DNA from: Saccharomyces paradoxus
Lineage: Eukaryota > Ascomycota > Saccharomycetes > Saccharomycetales > Saccharomycetaceae
Assembly (NCBI RefSeq): GCF_002079055.1
Contig: NC_047490.1
Location: 1,240,001 to 1,304,000, forward strand
DNA length: 64,000 bases
Direction of reading: 5' to 3'
Positions 29,998-45,157 of the stretch are shown here, in pieces. The notes under the pieces are model-generated. The model ran no database searches, was not told where the DNA came from, and saw only the letters and a program-made list of their open reading frames with translations. Made by a program: the position numbers and the translations under genes. Within the stretch, counting starts at the first letter, position 1, and every line of letters begins with the position of its first letter.

Positions 29998-31179
29998 ATG
30001 GTTAACAATCATGAAATTGACACCATATTAAGCACTCTCCGCATGGAGGCAGATCCCTCTTTGCACCCCTTATTCGAAGAGTTTGAGAAATTTTATGAGG
30101 AAAGATTATGGTTCCAATTGTCCGAATCCCTGACTAAATTCTTTGATGATGCTAAATCTACACCATTGAGACTCAGATTGTATGATAACTTTGTTTCCAA
30201 ATTCTATGATAAAATCAATCAATTGTCTGTAGTAAAGTTTCTGCTTGCCTCTTTGAAGGATTCTAAAGACTTCGATGAGTCTTTAAAATATTTGGATGAT
30301 TTGAAGGCTCAATTTCAAGAACTGGACGCTAAAAAGCAGAGAAATGATGGATCAAAAGATCATAATGACGGTATTTTGTTGATAGATAGCGAAATTGCCA
30401 GAACATACCTGTTAAAGAACGATCTAGTCAAAGCAAGAGATTTGCTAGATGATTTGGAAAAGACATTGGATAAAAAGGATTCTATACCATTAAGAATAAC
30501 AAACAGCTTCTATTCTACGAATTCCCAGTATTTTAAATTCAAAAATGATTTCAATTCTTTCTATTACACAAGTCTATTATATCTTTCCACATTAGAACTA
30601 TCCACAAGCATTACTTTAGCCGAACGTCAACAATTAGCCTATGATTTGAGCATTTCTGCATTATTAGGCGACAAAATCTATAACTTTGGCGAACTATTAC
30701 ATCATCCAATAATGGACACTATAGTCAATGATTCCAATTACGATTGGCTTTTCCAATTATTAAATGCCCTAACCATTGGTGATTTTGATAAATTTGATTC
30801 ATTGATAAAAGTTCAAATATCCAAGATCCCTATATTGGCACAACACGAATCATTTTTACGACAAAAAATTTGCTTAATGACATTAATTGAAACAGTTTTT
30901 GTCAAAAATATTAGGATGCTTTCATTTGAAGATATCTCAAAGGCAACGCACCTACCAAAGGATAACGTCGAACACTTAGTTATGAGAGCGATAAGTTTGG
31001 GTCTATTAAAGGGCTCTATTGACCAAGTAAATGAGCTGGTTACTATCTCCTGGGTCCAACCAAGAATCATAAGCGGTGACCAAATCACAAAGATGAAAGA
31101 TAGGCTGGTTGAATGGAATGATCAAGTAGAAAAACTTGGTAAGAAAATGGAAGCTCGCGGCCAATCCATATGGGTTTGA
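29998..31179 (+). CDS. RPN9: 26S proteasome lid subunit, PCI domain
   Basis: Rpn9 is a non-ATPase subunit of the proteasome lid and helps assemble or stabilise the 26S particle; it contacts Rpn10. The 393 residues equal the S. cerevisiae length. N-terminal helical repeats (DSEIARTYLLKNDLVKARDLLDDL) lead to a C-terminal PCI domain at about 230-355. The winged-helix part is visible as SFEDISKATHLPKDNVEHLVMRAISLGLLKGSIDQ. The final helix contains the usual lid bundle segment. The exact PACE site upstream independently supports a proteasome role. Confidence 0.97.
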   Translation: MVNNHEIDTILSTLRMEADPSLHPLFEEFEKFYEERLWFQLSESLTKFFDDAKSTPLRLRLYDNFVSKFYDKINQLSVVKFLLASLKDSKDFDESLKYLDDLKAQFQELDAKKQRNDGSKDHNDGILLIDSEIARTYLLKNDLVKARDLLDDLEKTLDKKDSIPLRITNSFYSTNSQYFKFKNDFNSFYYTSLLYLSTLELSTSITLAERQQLAYDLSISALLGDKIYNFGELLHHPIMDTIVNDSNYDWLFQLLNALTIGDFDKFDSLIKVQISKIPILAQHESFLRQKICLMTLIETVFVKNIRMLSFEDISKATHLPKDNVEHLVMRAISLGLLKGSIDQVNELVTISWVQPRIISGDQITKMKDRLVEWNDQVEKLGKKMEARGQSIWV

Positions 31180-31260
31180 GCCACTGGCAAATTATATATG
31201 AAAACACACAGATATATATATATATATATACGCATGTATATGCTGAAATAATATCAAATA

Positions 31261-32046
31261 TCAACGAATATTGTCAAAGATATATTTCGCAACATTACCA
31301 TTTTTATAAACATCATTATGCAGACCTAAATCGTCCAAATACAACTTAAAATTTAACTGATAATCCTGAAGACAAGCAATAAAAAAGTTAGTTTGCTTTA
31401 ACGTTAATAATTCATCGCGGTAAGAATGAACAACGTGCATATCAATATGGAAGCGAGAAAGTGCTTTCTTCACATACGGCATTACTATCGGGGGCTCTTC
31501 CTCATACGTTTGAATGCCGTCAGGAAAGGCAAGTCTTGTAAAACAATCATACTCTGGGTACTCTTCCAATAGCTCCTTTAATGAGTATATGCCATCCAAT
31601 AAAAATATTCTCTTAACGGTCTGCAAAAGTTTCAACATTTGCAATTGCGCTTCATTCATTCTTTCTTGAGGATCCTTGAGTGCACATAATATCTGCCAAA
31701 TAAAGGTAGCTCCAACGGAATGTCCCACCATATTAATGTTTGTCAATCCCTTTTCTCTGACAAGCCTTGTTATATTTGACACAGCGTCATATAAGTTTCT
31801 TGGATTTTTAATCTCCGGCGATAACCTATATTCTATGGAGTATTGACAAACCGTTGACTCAATATCCATTGACTTGATGATACTGGCTAATTGATGGAAA
31901 TCATTGGGCGTATTCTCCGGATCGTTCCATGCACCTCCATGAATGTATATGACGGCCTCTCTAGTATTTTGTGAGATTTCTTGAAATGTCAATGTCTTGT
32001 TGAATAGTGTTATATCTTGTGAGATTGTCCTTATAGTACTTGACAT
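31261..32046 (-). CDS. BNA7: Kynurenine formamidase (arylformamidase)
   Basis: Bna7 hydrolyses N-formylkynurenine to kynurenine, step two of de novo NAD synthesis from tryptophan. I start at MSSTIRTISQD (32046), giving the 261 residues of the S. cerevisiae enzyme; an ATG two codons upstream is the alternative. It is an alpha/beta hydrolase with the HGGAW oxyanion motif at 36-40, the nucleophile S110 in GHSVG, an aspartate in SYRDELLTL, and the catalytic His in DDLGLHNDV near 243. It converges with RPN9, with an AT dinucleotide run between the two 3' ends. Confidence 0.95.
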   Translation of the reverse strand: MSSTIRTISQDITLFNKTLTFQEISQNTREAVIYIHGGAWNDPENTPNDFHQLASIIKSMDIESTVCQYSIEYRLSPEIKNPRNLYDAVSNITRLVREKGLTNINMVGHSVGATFIWQILCALKDPQERMNEAQLQMLKLLQTVKRIFLLDGIYSLKELLEEYPEYDCFTRLAFPDGIQTYEEEPPIVMPYVKKALSRFHIDMHVVHSYRDELLTLKQTNFFIACLQDYQLNFKLYLDDLGLHNDVYKNGNVAKYIFDNIR

Positions 32047-32284
32047 ACCCACAACTGCCTATGAGCTTTTGCTTGCTTTGATTTCCCCAAATTGTAATAA
32101 AGTACAACCTGTTGCAACCTTACAATTGTTAAAAATTTACGATGCCGTGCGTGCTATATAGAATATTGAACAACATTCTTTAAGGTATAGATTGATTAGT
32201 TTACATACTTTCTTTCTTAATATCTACAATTTTTATATGAGAAGAGTAACATTAGAAAATAAGCGCAGAGCATCTTCTGTACAT

Positions 32285-33211
<927 letters not shown>

Positions 33212-33309
33212 TCAAGTGAAAGAAAAAAATTTTAACTTCGTTGTAAGCGATGAGTATAGATCAGTAAGAAACTTTGAAAGTAATTTATTTACAGGATCAT
33301 ACTATATAT

Positions 33310-36279
33310 CTACAGTTCCTTGACCTCCCAATTTGGTGAGACAGTCTTACCGTCAATTCCAGGTCCAATCACTGTACTCACCCCTTCTTTGTTTAATAGA
33401 TACTTTTCGGCGACTCTATGAACGTCCAAAAGGGATACGTCTAAAAGTTGCTCCCTTCTTACTTGCTTCATATCGTCTGTAACATCGGACATAAAGTACG
33501 TCACACCCTCTCCTTTAGGACTTGTAGGTGCATCTACTTGCTGAAATATTGTCAGTTTAGCTTCATCAAGGTCAGTGACACCCCACTTGGCATCGTTCAG
33601 TACATACTGTCCGCTATTCTTGAAAGTTTCTAAGCTGTTCAATGGCTGAGGATCTCTGTAGGAATAAAAACTAAAGACACCCGCTAAGGCGCTATAGGAA
33701 GCACCGCCACCATAAGCACCACCCTTTTCTCTGACTTCTCTGTGTAAGTGTTTGAAAGTCAGAAGGTTTGACATAACTTGCAATGCAGCGCCATCTTTAT
33801 GTGTGTACGGCACACCCAATAAAGCTTGGGATGTGTAATGAACCTGAAAAGGGAATTTGATCAAAGTAGGTTTATGTTTGGATTCAATAAGAGGATAATC
33901 AGACGTCTTTGGTCCATTAAGCGAGCTGCTCCCATGAGGTAGTCTTTCCATGAATTTTGAAATCTGACTTTCTACTGTTTTCGCTTGAACATCAGAGTCG
34001 GAAGTTATAAAAAACTTCATGTTATTGGCATCAACAATGTACTTTTGCAATTCAGTCAGCTTGTCAACAACTTCTCTTTGGAAAGTTTCTTCATTATCTA
34101 GTAAGTTGTGCAATTTATTTATAAAGTTTAGTTGTTCAATACCATTCAGAGTTTCATTTATAGCTCTACTTGATCTATAATGAGCGGCAGAATAACCTCT
34201 TGCAAATGCATGACCGGAATCTGCCACAGAAGATGTGTTAGAAGATGCTAACAGGCGAATGAGAACTTTTAATTTATCACTGTTTTTATGGAAATCAGTT
34301 TCTAGCAAGATTTTAGACCAGAACTCAAAAATGTGATTGCTCTTCGAATTTAAAGACCACCCGTCAAACGCAAAAATCAGATGAGGTTCAGTGGTGTTAG
34401 GATCGGATGTAACCTCCACATGTGTCGATATGCCGCCCGTATATAGTTTTATCTGATTCTCTATTTCACTGAAAGGTTCTGTTGTCGTCCCTAGGTTAGT
34501 TAACGATTCAGCAAACAGAGGTAAGTACGGGAAGAGCTCATACGGAATTATGTCATTTAGTAGACGTTTACCTCTGATATATGTGATACCATTGGTGTCA
34601 GTAATCCTGGACATTGTAATATTCTTCTTTTCAATTGAATATCTATCGCCGGCCCTTGGGATATCTTTTATTTGTAAGGTGGGCAGACACGATAGATCTT
34701 CTTTTTCGTTTTGTTTCTCTTGTAATAGTATACCACGTTTAAAGATGTTTTTCTTATCTTGTTCATCTAGGGAAGTAATTTTTTTCCTCAATCTCACTTG
34801 TTCTTCATCTTCCAAAGACTTAGAAAAATCTTCAGATCCTTGAACGGAAAATGTGAAGCACGGCTTATCAATAATATATTTGCGGATTAAATCTTGAAAT
34901 AAAGTATCGCCTTTCGTTTCTAAGTCATCTCTGAATCTTTGCAAAACCTCCTCAAACAGTAAGCTCTCAAAGGGATCGATTTTGTTTGTCCAACCAGGTA
35001 GTATGGAATAGAGTAATTGAAGTCCAAAATCTGCCTTTTGATCTTTCTTGGATAATTCCAATTGTTCAATTATGGCATCGATACGTTTACGGTCAAACGG
35101 ATGTTTTGTTTTTAACAACTCTTCGAAAATATTGTTTACAGTGTCTTTAAATATTTGAATATCATTCACTCCCTGGGTACCCACGGTTAGCAAATTTACT
35201 GCTGTAGTTGGTTCAACGCCTGAATTTACGGAGAATTCCAAACCAATTCCTGATTCTATTATTTTTTGGTACATTACAGAAGAATGGCCATCCATTAATA
35301 AATTCCCCAGCACTTTTAGCAAGAAAGTATTATATGCGTCCTGTGGTACTCCACATATCCACGTCATCGAGGCTTTTGTCTGCTTTTCTGGTGGAAGCAT
35401 TGTATCTATTTGACCCGGTAACTTGACATCTATGTCTTTGTTTAAATCAATAGGCAGTAATAACTTATCCTTACGTGCTCTCTTTCCGTAACCAGCGAAC
35501 TGCTCATTTAAGTATTTCAGGGTATCTACCAATGGTAAATTACCATATGTGAAAGTTTTTGCGTTAGAGGGATGATAATTTCTGTGGTGAAAATCCAAGA
35601 GATCGCTGTATTTCAGGTCTGTAATTTTCATAGGATCTCCGCCAGAGTTATTCAGGGAAGGATAAATGGACTGTTGAAATTTGCTCCAGAAATAATAATT
35701 GGCATTAGATATTTGTCCTTTCATTTCATTATAAACCACACCTTTGAAAACAATGTTGCTTTCTGGGTCTGTAATGTTTTTATGCTCCAATCTCCAACCC
35801 TCTTGATCAAAATCTTCTTGTTTGAGTAACGGATTCAAAGTGGAATCTAGATAAACACCTCTTAAATTAGCGAAATCTTGAGGGTTGGTAGTAGAAAAGG
35901 GAAAAAATGTATAATCAGGACCTGTCATAGCGTTCATGAAATTAGCTAAAGATTTATTCAGCATTTTAAAAAAAGGATCCCTAACTGGATATTTAACAGA
36001 CCCACACAACGTCGTATGCTCTAGGATATGAGGAACACCAGTAGCATCGGGAGGGTTGGTTTTAAACGCGATGCTGAATACATTATTCTTATCATCTCTA
36101 TCAATATGCAAATGTTCAGCCCCTGTTTGGGAGTGTACTAGATCTACCGCGGTGAGTCTCAGCTCCGGAACCGGTAGTATTCTTCTTACTTCATAACCAT
36201 GGAATACACCACCAACTGGATATTTTCTAACTGCCTGTACTTGTGCATACGAAGATGCAAATCGCTGGAAACGCAACAT
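33310..36279 (-). CDS. CYM1: Mitochondrial presequence protease (PreP family)
   Basis: Cym1 is an M16C metallopeptidase of the mitochondrial matrix or intermembrane space that degrades cleaved presequences and short peptides. The 989 residues equal the S. cerevisiae length. A basic N-terminal targeting sequence ([20 protein letters not shown]) precedes the inverted zinc motif HILEH with H84, E87 and H88. The distal glutamate is in VVYNEMKGQ. The C-terminal half repeats the fold, with [10 protein letters not shown] containing the conserved Arg/Tyr substrate-contact region. It is divergent from NPL3 over 308 bp. Confidence 0.96.
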   Translation of the reverse strand: MLRFQRFASSYAQVQAVRKYPVGGVFHGYEVRRILPVPELRLTAVDLVHSQTGAEHLHIDRDDKNNVFSIAFKTNPPDATGVPHILEHTTLCGSVKYPVRDPFFKMLNKSLANFMNAMTGPDYTFFPFSTTNPQDFANLRGVYLDSTLNPLLKQEDFDQEGWRLEHKNITDPESNIVFKGVVYNEMKGQISNANYYFWSKFQQSIYPSLNNSGGDPMKITDLKYSDLLDFHHRNYHPSNAKTFTYGNLPLVDTLKYLNEQFAGYGKRARKDKLLLPIDLNKDIDVKLPGQIDTMLPPEKQTKASMTWICGVPQDAYNTFLLKVLGNLLMDGHSSVMYQKIIESGIGLEFSVNSGVEPTTAVNLLTVGTQGVNDIQIFKDTVNNIFEELLKTKHPFDRKRIDAIIEQLELSKKDQKADFGLQLLYSILPGWTNKIDPFESLLFEEVLQRFRDDLETKGDTLFQDLIRKYIIDKPCFTFSVQGSEDFSKSLEDEEQVRLRKKITSLDEQDKKNIFKRGILLQEKQNEKEDLSCLPTLQIKDIPRAGDRYSIEKKNITMSRITDTNGITYIRGKRLLNDIIPYELFPYLPLFAESLTNLGTTTEPFSEIENQIKLYTGGISTHVEVTSDPNTTEPHLIFAFDGWSLNSKSNHIFEFWSKILLETDFHKNSDKLKVLIRLLASSNTSSVADSGHAFARGYSAAHYRSSRAINETLNGIEQLNFINKLHNLLDNEETFQREVVDKLTELQKYIVDANNMKFFITSDSDVQAKTVESQISKFMERLPHGSSSLNGPKTSDYPLIESKHKPTLIKFPFQVHYTSQALLGVPYTHKDGAALQVMSNLLTFKHLHREVREKGGAYGGGASYSALAGVFSFYSYRDPQPLNSLETFKNSGQYVLNDAKWGVTDLDEAKLTIFQQVDAPTSPKGEGVTYFMSDVTDDMKQVRREQLLDVSLLDVHRVAEKYLLNKEGVSTVIGPGIDGKTVSPNWEVKEL

Positions 36280-36587
36280 ATATGACGCGTTATACTTATC
36301 AATAACCTTCTTCTTTCAAAAAGTTTCTAAGTGGCGACCTACAGATTACAATTGCTCGTTGTTATATCTATCAATGCTTGTTCAACACTTCAATGATTGC
36401 TACATTACTTTTATTATAGGACTCCTCTACATATTTGTCACTGTAGACGAGCGCAAAATTTTTACATTCTCTTTTTCGCCACCCAAAGGGGTTTAAAAAG
36501 GACATGGGAAAAATAATTTCCTTTCTTCTGAATATACATTTCCTAAACAATATGAGTTAAACAATAACCCAAGAAACCATAAGGATA
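36280..36587. other. CYM1/NPL3 divergent promoter
   Basis: This 308-bp region serves both genes. An AT-rich stretch and a TTTAAAAAGG near 36491 are visible, but I can name no strong factor site. Confidence 0.35.
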
Positions 36588-37844
36588 ATGTCTGACCCTC
36601 AAGAAACTCACGTAGAGCAACTACCAGAATCTGTTGTTGACGCACCAGTCGAAGAACAACACCAAGAACCACAGGCTCCACAGGCTCCAGAGGCTCCACA
36701 AGTTCCCCAGGAATCCGCTCCACAGGAATCTCTTCCACAGGAATCCGCTCCACAAGAACCACTAGCTCCACAAGAACAACATGACGTTCCTCCACCATCC
36801 AATGCTCCGGTTTACGAAGGCGAAGAATCTCATAGTGTCCAAGACTACCAACAGGCCCACCAACACCACCAACCACCCGAACCCCAACCATATTATCCTC
36901 CTCCTCCTCCTGGTGAACACATGCACGGTCGCCCACCAATGCACCACCGTCAAGAAGGTGAACTTTCGAATACTAGGTTGTTTGTTAGACCTTTCCCATT
37001 AGATGTTCAAGAATCTGAGTTGAATGAAATCTTTGGTCCATTTGGACCAATGAAGGAAGTCAAGATCTTGAACGGTTTTGCGTTTGTTGAATTTGAAGAA
37101 GCAGATTCTGCTGCCAAAGCTATTGAAGAAGTTAACGGTAAAAGTTTTGCCAATCAACCTTTGGAAGTTGTTTACTCGAAATTGCCTGCCAAGAGATACC
37201 GTATCACCATGAAAAACTTACCAGAAGGTTGTTCATGGCAAGATCTTAAAGATTTGGCCAGAGAGAATAGTCTAGAAACTACTTTTTCTAGCGTCAACAC
37301 CAGAGATTTTGACGGTACTGGTGCTTTAGAATTCCCTAGTGAAGAGATCTTGGTCGAAGCCTTGGAGAGATTAAACAACATCGAATTCAGAGGCTCTGTC
37401 ATTACTGTTGAAAGAGATGACAATCCTCCACCAATCAGAAGATCAAATAGAGGTGGCTTTAGAGGCCGTGGTGGCTTTAGAGGCGGCTTCAGAGGCGGCT
37501 TCAGGGGTGGCTTTTCTAGGGGCGGCTTTGGTGGCCCCAGAGGTGGATTTGGTGGTCCAAGAGGCGGCTACGGTGGCTATTCCAGAGGCGGCTACGGTGG
37601 CTACTCCAGGGGCGGATACGGTGGCTCCAGAGGTGGTTACGATAGCCCTAGAGGCGGTTACGATAGTCCAAGAGGCGGTTACTCCAGAGGCGGCTATGGC
37701 GGGCCAAGAAATGATTACGGTCCTCCAAGAGGTAGCTACGGTGGTTCAAGAGGTGGTTATGATGGTCCAAGAGGCGATTATGGTCCTCCAAGAGATGCAT
37801 ACAGAACCAGAGATGCTCCACGTGAAAGATCTCCAACCAGGTAA
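36588..37844 (+). CDS. NPL3: SR-like mRNA-binding and export protein
   Basis: Npl3 is a nucleocytoplasmic shuttling protein acting in elongation, splicing, 3' end choice and mRNA export. The 418-residue product (414 in S. cerevisiae) has an N-terminal run of APQE-type repeats (residues about 29-65), a His/Pro-rich linker, RRM1 at about 128-196 ([12 protein letters not shown] ... [11 protein letters not shown]) and RRM2 at about 203-276. RRM2 has the SR-type [10 protein letters not shown] motif. A long RGG/SRGGY domain (about 284-395) is the target of methylation by Hmt1, and the tail RERSPTR holds the Sky1 phosphosite. Codon bias is strong. Confidence 0.97.
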   Translation: MSDPQETHVEQLPESVVDAPVEEQHQEPQAPQAPEAPQVPQESAPQESLPQESAPQEPLAPQEQHDVPPPSNAPVYEGEESHSVQDYQQAHQHHQPPEPQPYYPPPPPGEHMHGRPPMHHRQEGELSNTRLFVRPFPLDVQESELNEIFGPFGPMKEVKILNGFAFVEFEEADSAAKAIEEVNGKSFANQPLEVVYSKLPAKRYRITMKNLPEGCSWQDLKDLARENSLETTFSSVNTRDFDGTGALEFPSEEILVEALERLNNIEFRGSVITVERDDNPPPIRRSNRGGFRGRGGFRGGFRGGFRGGFSRGGFGGPRGGFGGPRGGYGGYSRGGYGGYSRGGYGGSRGGYDSPRGGYDSPRGGYSRGGYGGPRNDYGPPRGSYGGSRGGYDGPRGDYGPPRDAYRTRDAPRERSPTR

Positions 37845-39054
37845 GCCATTTATATATAGTTGAAAAAAGAAAAAAAAAAGGAGAAATTAACAAGAGATAT
37901 GAGTTGTTTTAAAATTCAAATATAAGATTGAGAACAAATGAACAAGAAAAAACATCGTATTAAATGTTGAAAAAGTTTTTTTGAAGAACTTACTCCCCAT
38001 TCCCTCCCCCTCCCTTTTATTAAGTATAGTTTTTGTTTATTAATAAGTTTAGTGTTTAGAAGATCCCAAAGTATATGATTGAAAACAGAATCGTTTATTG
38101 TGAGCCCCACTTCACTCCAGTAGATATAATTATCCCATGATAACATTTAACATCCTTTTTTACAACGGAATTTCGTTTCCAAATTGATCAGTCGTTAAAA
38201 CTTCTATATTGGATTTTAATTAGACCTTTCTTTCGTGTAATACTACTACTACTACCTTTAGATTCTTATGTGTCTTTCATTTTTTTTACTTCATTGCACC
38301 CAGCTATCTTTTATCGAATGGAATGTGCTTCAAAATTAAGAAGAATAAGTTTTACTTAAAGTCCCTAACGAGAATCTCTTCTTCAATATGTGGGCAAAAT
38401 AATATAATTGACTATCCTAATAAAGAACCGTCTTTGTTATCTTGTGAGATAACTCTGAGTGGAACCTTAATCTAGCAGTAAACCAGTTTTCCCCAATCAG
38501 TACTAGAAATTGAGAAACTACAGCCATCTTGTAATCTAACCATATTTTTTGTGCCATGCCGGTCCATTTTACGTGTCTTACTGTCATTTTCAAGCGAAAG
38601 AAGTCTCCCTTTCTATACGAGAGTTCTCATATGGAATGAGAGAATAAGCGGTAAGATATCAAAAGTTCGCAAAAACAGAATACCAGTAAGGGAAGCACCC
38701 GAAAGTATAAATAGCTTCATCATCTTAGTCGTTTGGGTATTAAAAAGTTACGGATATAGTTGTTCTAATTGGGTCAGGCTAATCCCAGAAATTAAATTTG
38801 AACCCGGTAAAGTTAAATTTTGGACACTAGTAAACAACTATGTGGGTTGTTAAATATGTGTTACGTATTAAATGATGTGTAATCCAGAAGTTATAAATAA
38901 TGGAAGATGTCCCTACGTGTAGCTTTATAGCTGAGATACAGTGTTTGAAATTGAAGTCGTGTACCAATTGAAGTGTGTGCGTGTGTGTTTATATCAACAA
39001 GGGATAGATAACGATAAAAGAGCCGCTCTTCGATAAGGATTACACGCCAGAATA
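37845..39054. other. Long intergenic region NPL3-GPI17
   Basis: These 1.2 kb contain no gene I can support. A 100-codon frame at 38551-38853 sits where S. cerevisiae has the dubious YDR433W; its composition looks random and I do not call it. A purine tract follows NPL3 (37862-37883). I saw no LTR, tRNA or obvious snoRNA boxes. Confidence 0.45.
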
Positions 39055-40656
39055 ATGTCCAATGCAAATCTAAGAAAATGGGTTGGTTTTTGCTTTGTTG
39101 CCATTTATCTCTTCGTAGGTGTTCCACTGTGGTACAAGCTAACCACAGTATATAGGGCATCATTACCAATAAATTACATTGAGTCACTTCAAAATAACAA
39201 ATTCCAAGATATCCATCTCGTTATACCGGTGTATGTCAAGTCGGATACTTACAGGTTTCCTGACGTTCATGACGCTATCCAAGTTCAGGTTAATCATTTA
39301 TTAAATACGCAAGAGCAGCAGGTCCCATGGTCTCTACAAGTTCTTCCATATAACGAAACTATTGAGCAGATGGAAGGTGAAGGCAACCAGTTCCATGTCG
39401 TTACTTTGAAGTTAGATGAATTCATCGGTTACTCATCTGCTTATGATACCAAAGAAACATTAGTATATTATGACGACGCAGCCGTTTTAAGTAATGATCT
39501 GCCATTTTTCATTGCACAAACTTTGGTAGAACACACTTTCCAATTGGAATGGACGCACTTGAATAAAACGTATGAAGGCGTTTCTACAAACAATGTTGCC
39601 ATATCTTATGATCCAAACATTCATTTAAGTATAACTTTATTGTCGGGAGACGGGAATCCTGTCGCATGGGAAATCGAGCGTACATTGACTGATTACTTTT
39701 CACCCTTTAGGAAGTTCTTATCACCACTGGTAAATTTTACGGTAGATTCATCAATTGTTTACCACAATGATTTGAATTTACATTCGTTAAATGGATCATG
39801 TGCAAGTGTTACGTGGTTTGACCTCTCTCATACTATTGATCTTTCTGAACTTTCTTCGATGACTTATTACCCAGAGGATTCTGCCCTGAATTTAGCCATA
39901 GTTTTTCCTAGTGCTTCGTCGAGTCCTGATGGACTGGCATTCATTAATGGCACTCGAATTTCTGACGACTTAACGACGTTAGATTGGAATAGTTATCTGG
40001 TTCCGCAATGGGGGGTTATAATAATAAATAAAATGCCATTGAAACCAAACTCTGTCATCAGCGAAGATTATTTAGAACCTATGATGTACCGTTTTGCGAC
40101 AGATATTTTCCAACTATTGGGATTGGCAGAGGGCTCGCAAGATTTATTATCTCCTTACATCACTATAGATTCATTCAAAAGGTTGACAATTTTACAGAAT
40201 CTAGATAAAGCTATTGAAACGTTGTGGTCGTTAGTGAAACTTACCCAGCAATTTCAGGGTATGTCTATCCCACGTGAAGTATCCGATAATGTTGTCGAAG
40301 CTTTAGACCTAAGGCTGCAAATTATTGATTTATTAAATGATCCTGGAAAGGGCGGAGATATCGTCTGGAACAATGCTTTACATTTAAGTAATGAATTGGT
40401 TAAATTATGCGAAAAGGCTTTTTTTAATGGAGAAATGGTTCAACAAAATTTCTTCCCACAAGAGCATATGATTGCTGTGTATTTGCCGTTATTAGGCCCA
40501 ATATCAGCGGTTATGTTTTTTGGCTTCTATAACGTGATGAAAGAAAAAGTTTTAAAAACTGAAAAGAATGGAACCGAGAGAGAAGTTGCTAAGGAAAAAT
40601 TGGAGCTGAAAGAGACTCAAAAATTACATGCTATTGATGGTGAAGATGAACTATGA
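39055..40656 (+). CDS. GPI17: GPI transamidase subunit (PIG-S)
   Basis: Gpi17 is the PIG-S subunit of the ER GPI transamidase that transfers preformed GPI anchors to proteins. The product has 533 residues (534 in S. cerevisiae). It has one membrane helix near the N terminus (about 10-31, WVGFCFVAIYLFVGVPLWYKL) and one near the C terminus (about 473-495, AVYLPLLGPISAVMFFGFY), with a large lumenal domain between and N-glycosylation sequons such as NKT and NGS. A charged Lys/Glu tail follows. Another GPI-pathway gene, GPI19, lies 4.5 kb away. Confidence 0.95.
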   Translation: MSNANLRKWVGFCFVAIYLFVGVPLWYKLTTVYRASLPINYIESLQNNKFQDIHLVIPVYVKSDTYRFPDVHDAIQVQVNHLLNTQEQQVPWSLQVLPYNETIEQMEGEGNQFHVVTLKLDEFIGYSSAYDTKETLVYYDDAAVLSNDLPFFIAQTLVEHTFQLEWTHLNKTYEGVSTNNVAISYDPNIHLSITLLSGDGNPVAWEIERTLTDYFSPFRKFLSPLVNFTVDSSIVYHNDLNLHSLNGSCASVTWFDLSHTIDLSELSSMTYYPEDSALNLAIVFPSASSSPDGLAFINGTRISDDLTTLDWNSYLVPQWGVIIINKMPLKPNSVISEDYLEPMMYRFATDIFQLLGLAEGSQDLLSPYITIDSFKRLTILQNLDKAIETLWSLVKLTQQFQGMSIPREVSDNVVEALDLRLQIIDLLNDPGKGGDIVWNNALHLSNELVKLCEKAFFNGEMVQQNFFPQEHMIAVYLPLLGPISAVMFFGFYNVMKEKVLKTEKNGTEREVAKEKLELKETQKLHAIDGEDEL

Positions 40657-40794
40657 ATTGATGACTGAACTGCGATTAATAATATTTTGAATGCATGTAG
40701 TGTAAGTACAGGTATATCGATATATTATGTATGTATAAGGTACCATATAAACGGTAGGCATATTAAGATCACATTAGGTGAGGTTGTAAAAATA

Positions 40795-42634
<1,840 letters not shown>

Positions 42635-44764
42635 ATGGGTAATTCCGGTTCGAAACAACATACTAAGCGCAGTAGCAAGAAGGATGACCACGACGGTGAT
42701 AGAAAGAAAACACTAGATCTTCCACCACTGACAAAGTCGGATACCACACATTCGCTGAAATCGTCCAGGTCACTTAGGTCGCTGCGGTCGAAACGCTCAG
42801 AGTCGTCATTGGCATCCAATGTTCAGGCTCAAACCCAACCCCTCTCCCGCAGATCTTCCACTCTTGGAAACGGTAATCGCAACCGTAGGCGATCAAACAA
42901 TGCTCCAATCACTCCTCCCAATAATTATCACCTAAGTTCACTGCCCAGCTCGTCAAGAAGGCTCTCTTCCTCTTCGAGAAGGTCGAGTATGGGGAATAAT
43001 AACAATTCAGAGTTGCCCCCGTCAATGATTCAAATGGAGCCTAAATCGCCCATCTTGAAGAACAGCACAAGCATGCATTCCACTAGCTCTTTTAACTCTT
43101 ACGAAAATGCGTTAACTGATGATGACGACGATAAGGAGGATGACGGCGGCGAGAGCCCCTCAATGGCCAAAGCTACTCGCATCAACACTAGCTCCTCTGC
43201 AGATAGAAGCTACAAACGTACTCCTTTAAGACGTCACAACTCATTACAACCGGAAAAAGGTATAACAGGGTTTTCCTCGACCTCATCCAAATTGCGCAGA
43301 AGATCAGACAATACGTTACCATCAAGTTATCCTTCAAACGCGGAATCAAGTGGGAATGGCAGCGATTATTTCTCAAACAGATCAAACTCGCATGTATCAT
43401 CCAGGAAATCATCATTCGGCTCCACCGGGAACACAGCTTATAGCACACCACTGCATTCACCTGCGTTGGAAAAAATGAGCTCTAGGGACGACGATAACGG
43501 AAACAATGTAAATGACAGACGATCCTCACCTATCCCCAATCTGAACATAGACAAACCTTCGTCCTCGTCGTCATCAGCGTCAAAAAGGGAATATTTAAGT
43601 GCTTATCCGACGCTTGTTCACAGAGACTCATCGTCTTCACTTAGTCCGCGGGGCAAAGGACAACGGTCATCATCGTCTTCCAGTTGCAGTCAAAGAATAT
43701 ATGTGTCGCCACCATCTCCCACAGACGATTTCGTACATGGGAGTTGTGCAGACGGTGACGATGGATCCAGAACTAATACCTTGGTGGAAATGAAAAGGAA
43801 AAAACCAATCCGTCCAATTGACATAGATGAAATTATCCAGAAATTATTAGATGCCGGTTATGCTGCAAAGAGGACCAAGAATGTTTGCTTGAAAAATTCT
43901 GAGATTATTCAAATTTGCCATAAGGCCCGTGAATTATTCCTTGCCCAACCCGCTCTCTTAGAATTGTCTCCCTCGGTAAAAATAGTAGGTGACGTTCATG
44001 GCCAATATGCAGATCTTTTGAGACTCTTTACCAAATGCGGCTTTCCTCCCATGGCAAATTACTTGTTTTTAGGCGATTATGTGGACCGCGGTAAGCAGTC
44101 CCTGGAGACTATTTTACTATTATTATGCTATAAGATCAAATATCCTGAAAATTTTTTCCTTTTAAGAGGCAATCATGAGTGTGCCAATGTAACAAGAGTC
44201 TACGGGTTTTATGATGAATGTAAACGACGCTGTAATATCAAGATTTGGAAAACCTTCATCGATACTTTCAACACGCTACCATTAGCAGCCATCGTCACAG
44301 GGAAAATCTTTTGTGTTCACGGTGGACTATCACCTGTTCTAAATTCTATGGATGAAATTAGGCACGTTAGTAGACCTACCGATGTGCCGGACTTCGGGTT
44401 GATTAATGATCTCCTGTGGTCGGATCCTACAGATTCATCGAATGAATGGGAGGATAATGAGCGTGGTGTTAGCTTTTGTTATAATAAAGTGGCTATTAAT
44501 AAATTTTTAAACAAATTCGGGTTCGATTTAGTGTGCAGAGCCCATATGGTGGTAGAGGATGGTTATGAATTTTTTAATGACAGGAGCTTAGTTACAGTGT
44601 TTTCTGCTCCGAACTATTGTGGTGAATTCGATAACTGGGGTGCCGTTATGACGGTTAGTGAAGGCCTACTATGTTCTTTTGAATTACTAGATCCACTAGA
44701 TAGTGCCGCTTTGAAACAAGTGATGAAGAAGGGTAGGCAAGAACGTAAATTAGCCAATCGTTGA
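42635..44764 (+). CDS. PPZ2: PPZ-type serine/threonine phosphatase
   Basis: Ppz2 is a PP1-like phosphatase that with Ppz1 controls potassium and salt homeostasis and cell integrity, and is inhibited by Hal3. The 709-residue product (710 in S. cerevisiae) begins MGNSGSKQ, an N-myristoylation signal. About 390 residues of Ser/Arg/Asn-rich disordered sequence precede the catalytic domain. Metal-binding motifs are intact: GDVHGQ at about 452-457, GDYVDRG, RGNHECA, and the [11 protein letters not shown] loop near the C terminus that also contacts inhibitors. There is no intron. Confidence 0.96.
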   Translation: MGNSGSKQHTKRSSKKDDHDGDRKKTLDLPPLTKSDTTHSLKSSRSLRSLRSKRSESSLASNVQAQTQPLSRRSSTLGNGNRNRRRSNNAPITPPNNYHLSSLPSSSRRLSSSSRRSSMGNNNNSELPPSMIQMEPKSPILKNSTSMHSTSSFNSYENALTDDDDDKEDDGGESPSMAKATRINTSSSADRSYKRTPLRRHNSLQPEKGITGFSSTSSKLRRRSDNTLPSSYPSNAESSGNGSDYFSNRSNSHVSSRKSSFGSTGNTAYSTPLHSPALEKMSSRDDDNGNNVNDRRSSPIPNLNIDKPSSSSSSASKREYLSAYPTLVHRDSSSSLSPRGKGQRSSSSSSCSQRIYVSPPSPTDDFVHGSCADGDDGSRTNTLVEMKRKKPIRPIDIDEIIQKLLDAGYAAKRTKNVCLKNSEIIQICHKARELFLAQPALLELSPSVKIVGDVHGQYADLLRLFTKCGFPPMANYLFLGDYVDRGKQSLETILLLLCYKIKYPENFFLLRGNHECANVTRVYGFYDECKRRCNIKIWKTFIDTFNTLPLAAIVTGKIFCVHGGLSPVLNSMDEIRHVSRPTDVPDFGLINDLLWSDPTDSSNEWEDNERGVSFCYNKVAINKFLNKFGFDLVCRAHMVVEDGYEFFNDRSLVTVFSAPNYCGEFDNWGAVMTVSEGLLCSFELLDPLDSAALKQVMKKGRQERKLANR

Positions 44765-45157
44765 AAGAGTCAAAATCAATGTTACAGTTAATAAGGTCAT
44801 TGAAAACTTTCTTCGGTTGTTTTTCCTTTTTTTTTTTCTCCCATAATGTTGTCGTTATTTTTTCACCTATATCTTACGATAACCTAAATAAGTAAATATT
44901 AATATTATTCAATTTCACTCTACTTTTCTGTCGAGTTTTAGAAAGTATAAATTTTATTGCTCGCTTTTCGTGTTTTCACTTTGCCGGCTTTTTCACTATT
45001 CGCTATTGTCTTAATAACGTTCCTACTTGGGCCAGTAAACTTCTGAAATTTATGTGCTGAAGGAAAGTTGCAACAATCACAAGAAGAGAAGCGACCCACC
45101 AGAAAGGAGTCTAGTCGGTTTGTGCCTGTACTTACAGCAAAAGATATAAATAGCAAT
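44765..45157. other. Intergenic region PPZ2-GPI19
   Basis: This 393-bp stretch carries T-rich runs near 44820-44840 following PPZ2, then the GPI19 promoter. The GPI19 open frame extends 30 codons upstream of the chosen start. Nothing else was recognised. Confidence 0.4.

Noticed and set aside
36493-36939. 148-codon antisense Val/Gly/Glu-rich frame at the NPL3 5' end
   Set aside because: It is antisense to the APQE repeats of NPL3 and reflects their composition.
37408-37863. 151-codon Val/Ala-rich frame overlapping the NPL3 RGG domain
   Set aside because: It is the shifted register of a repetitive RGG-coding sequence.
38551-38853. 100-codon frame between NPL3 and GPI17
   Set aside because: Its position fits dubious YDR433W; there is no recognisable domain, codon use is ordinary, and nothing supports translation.
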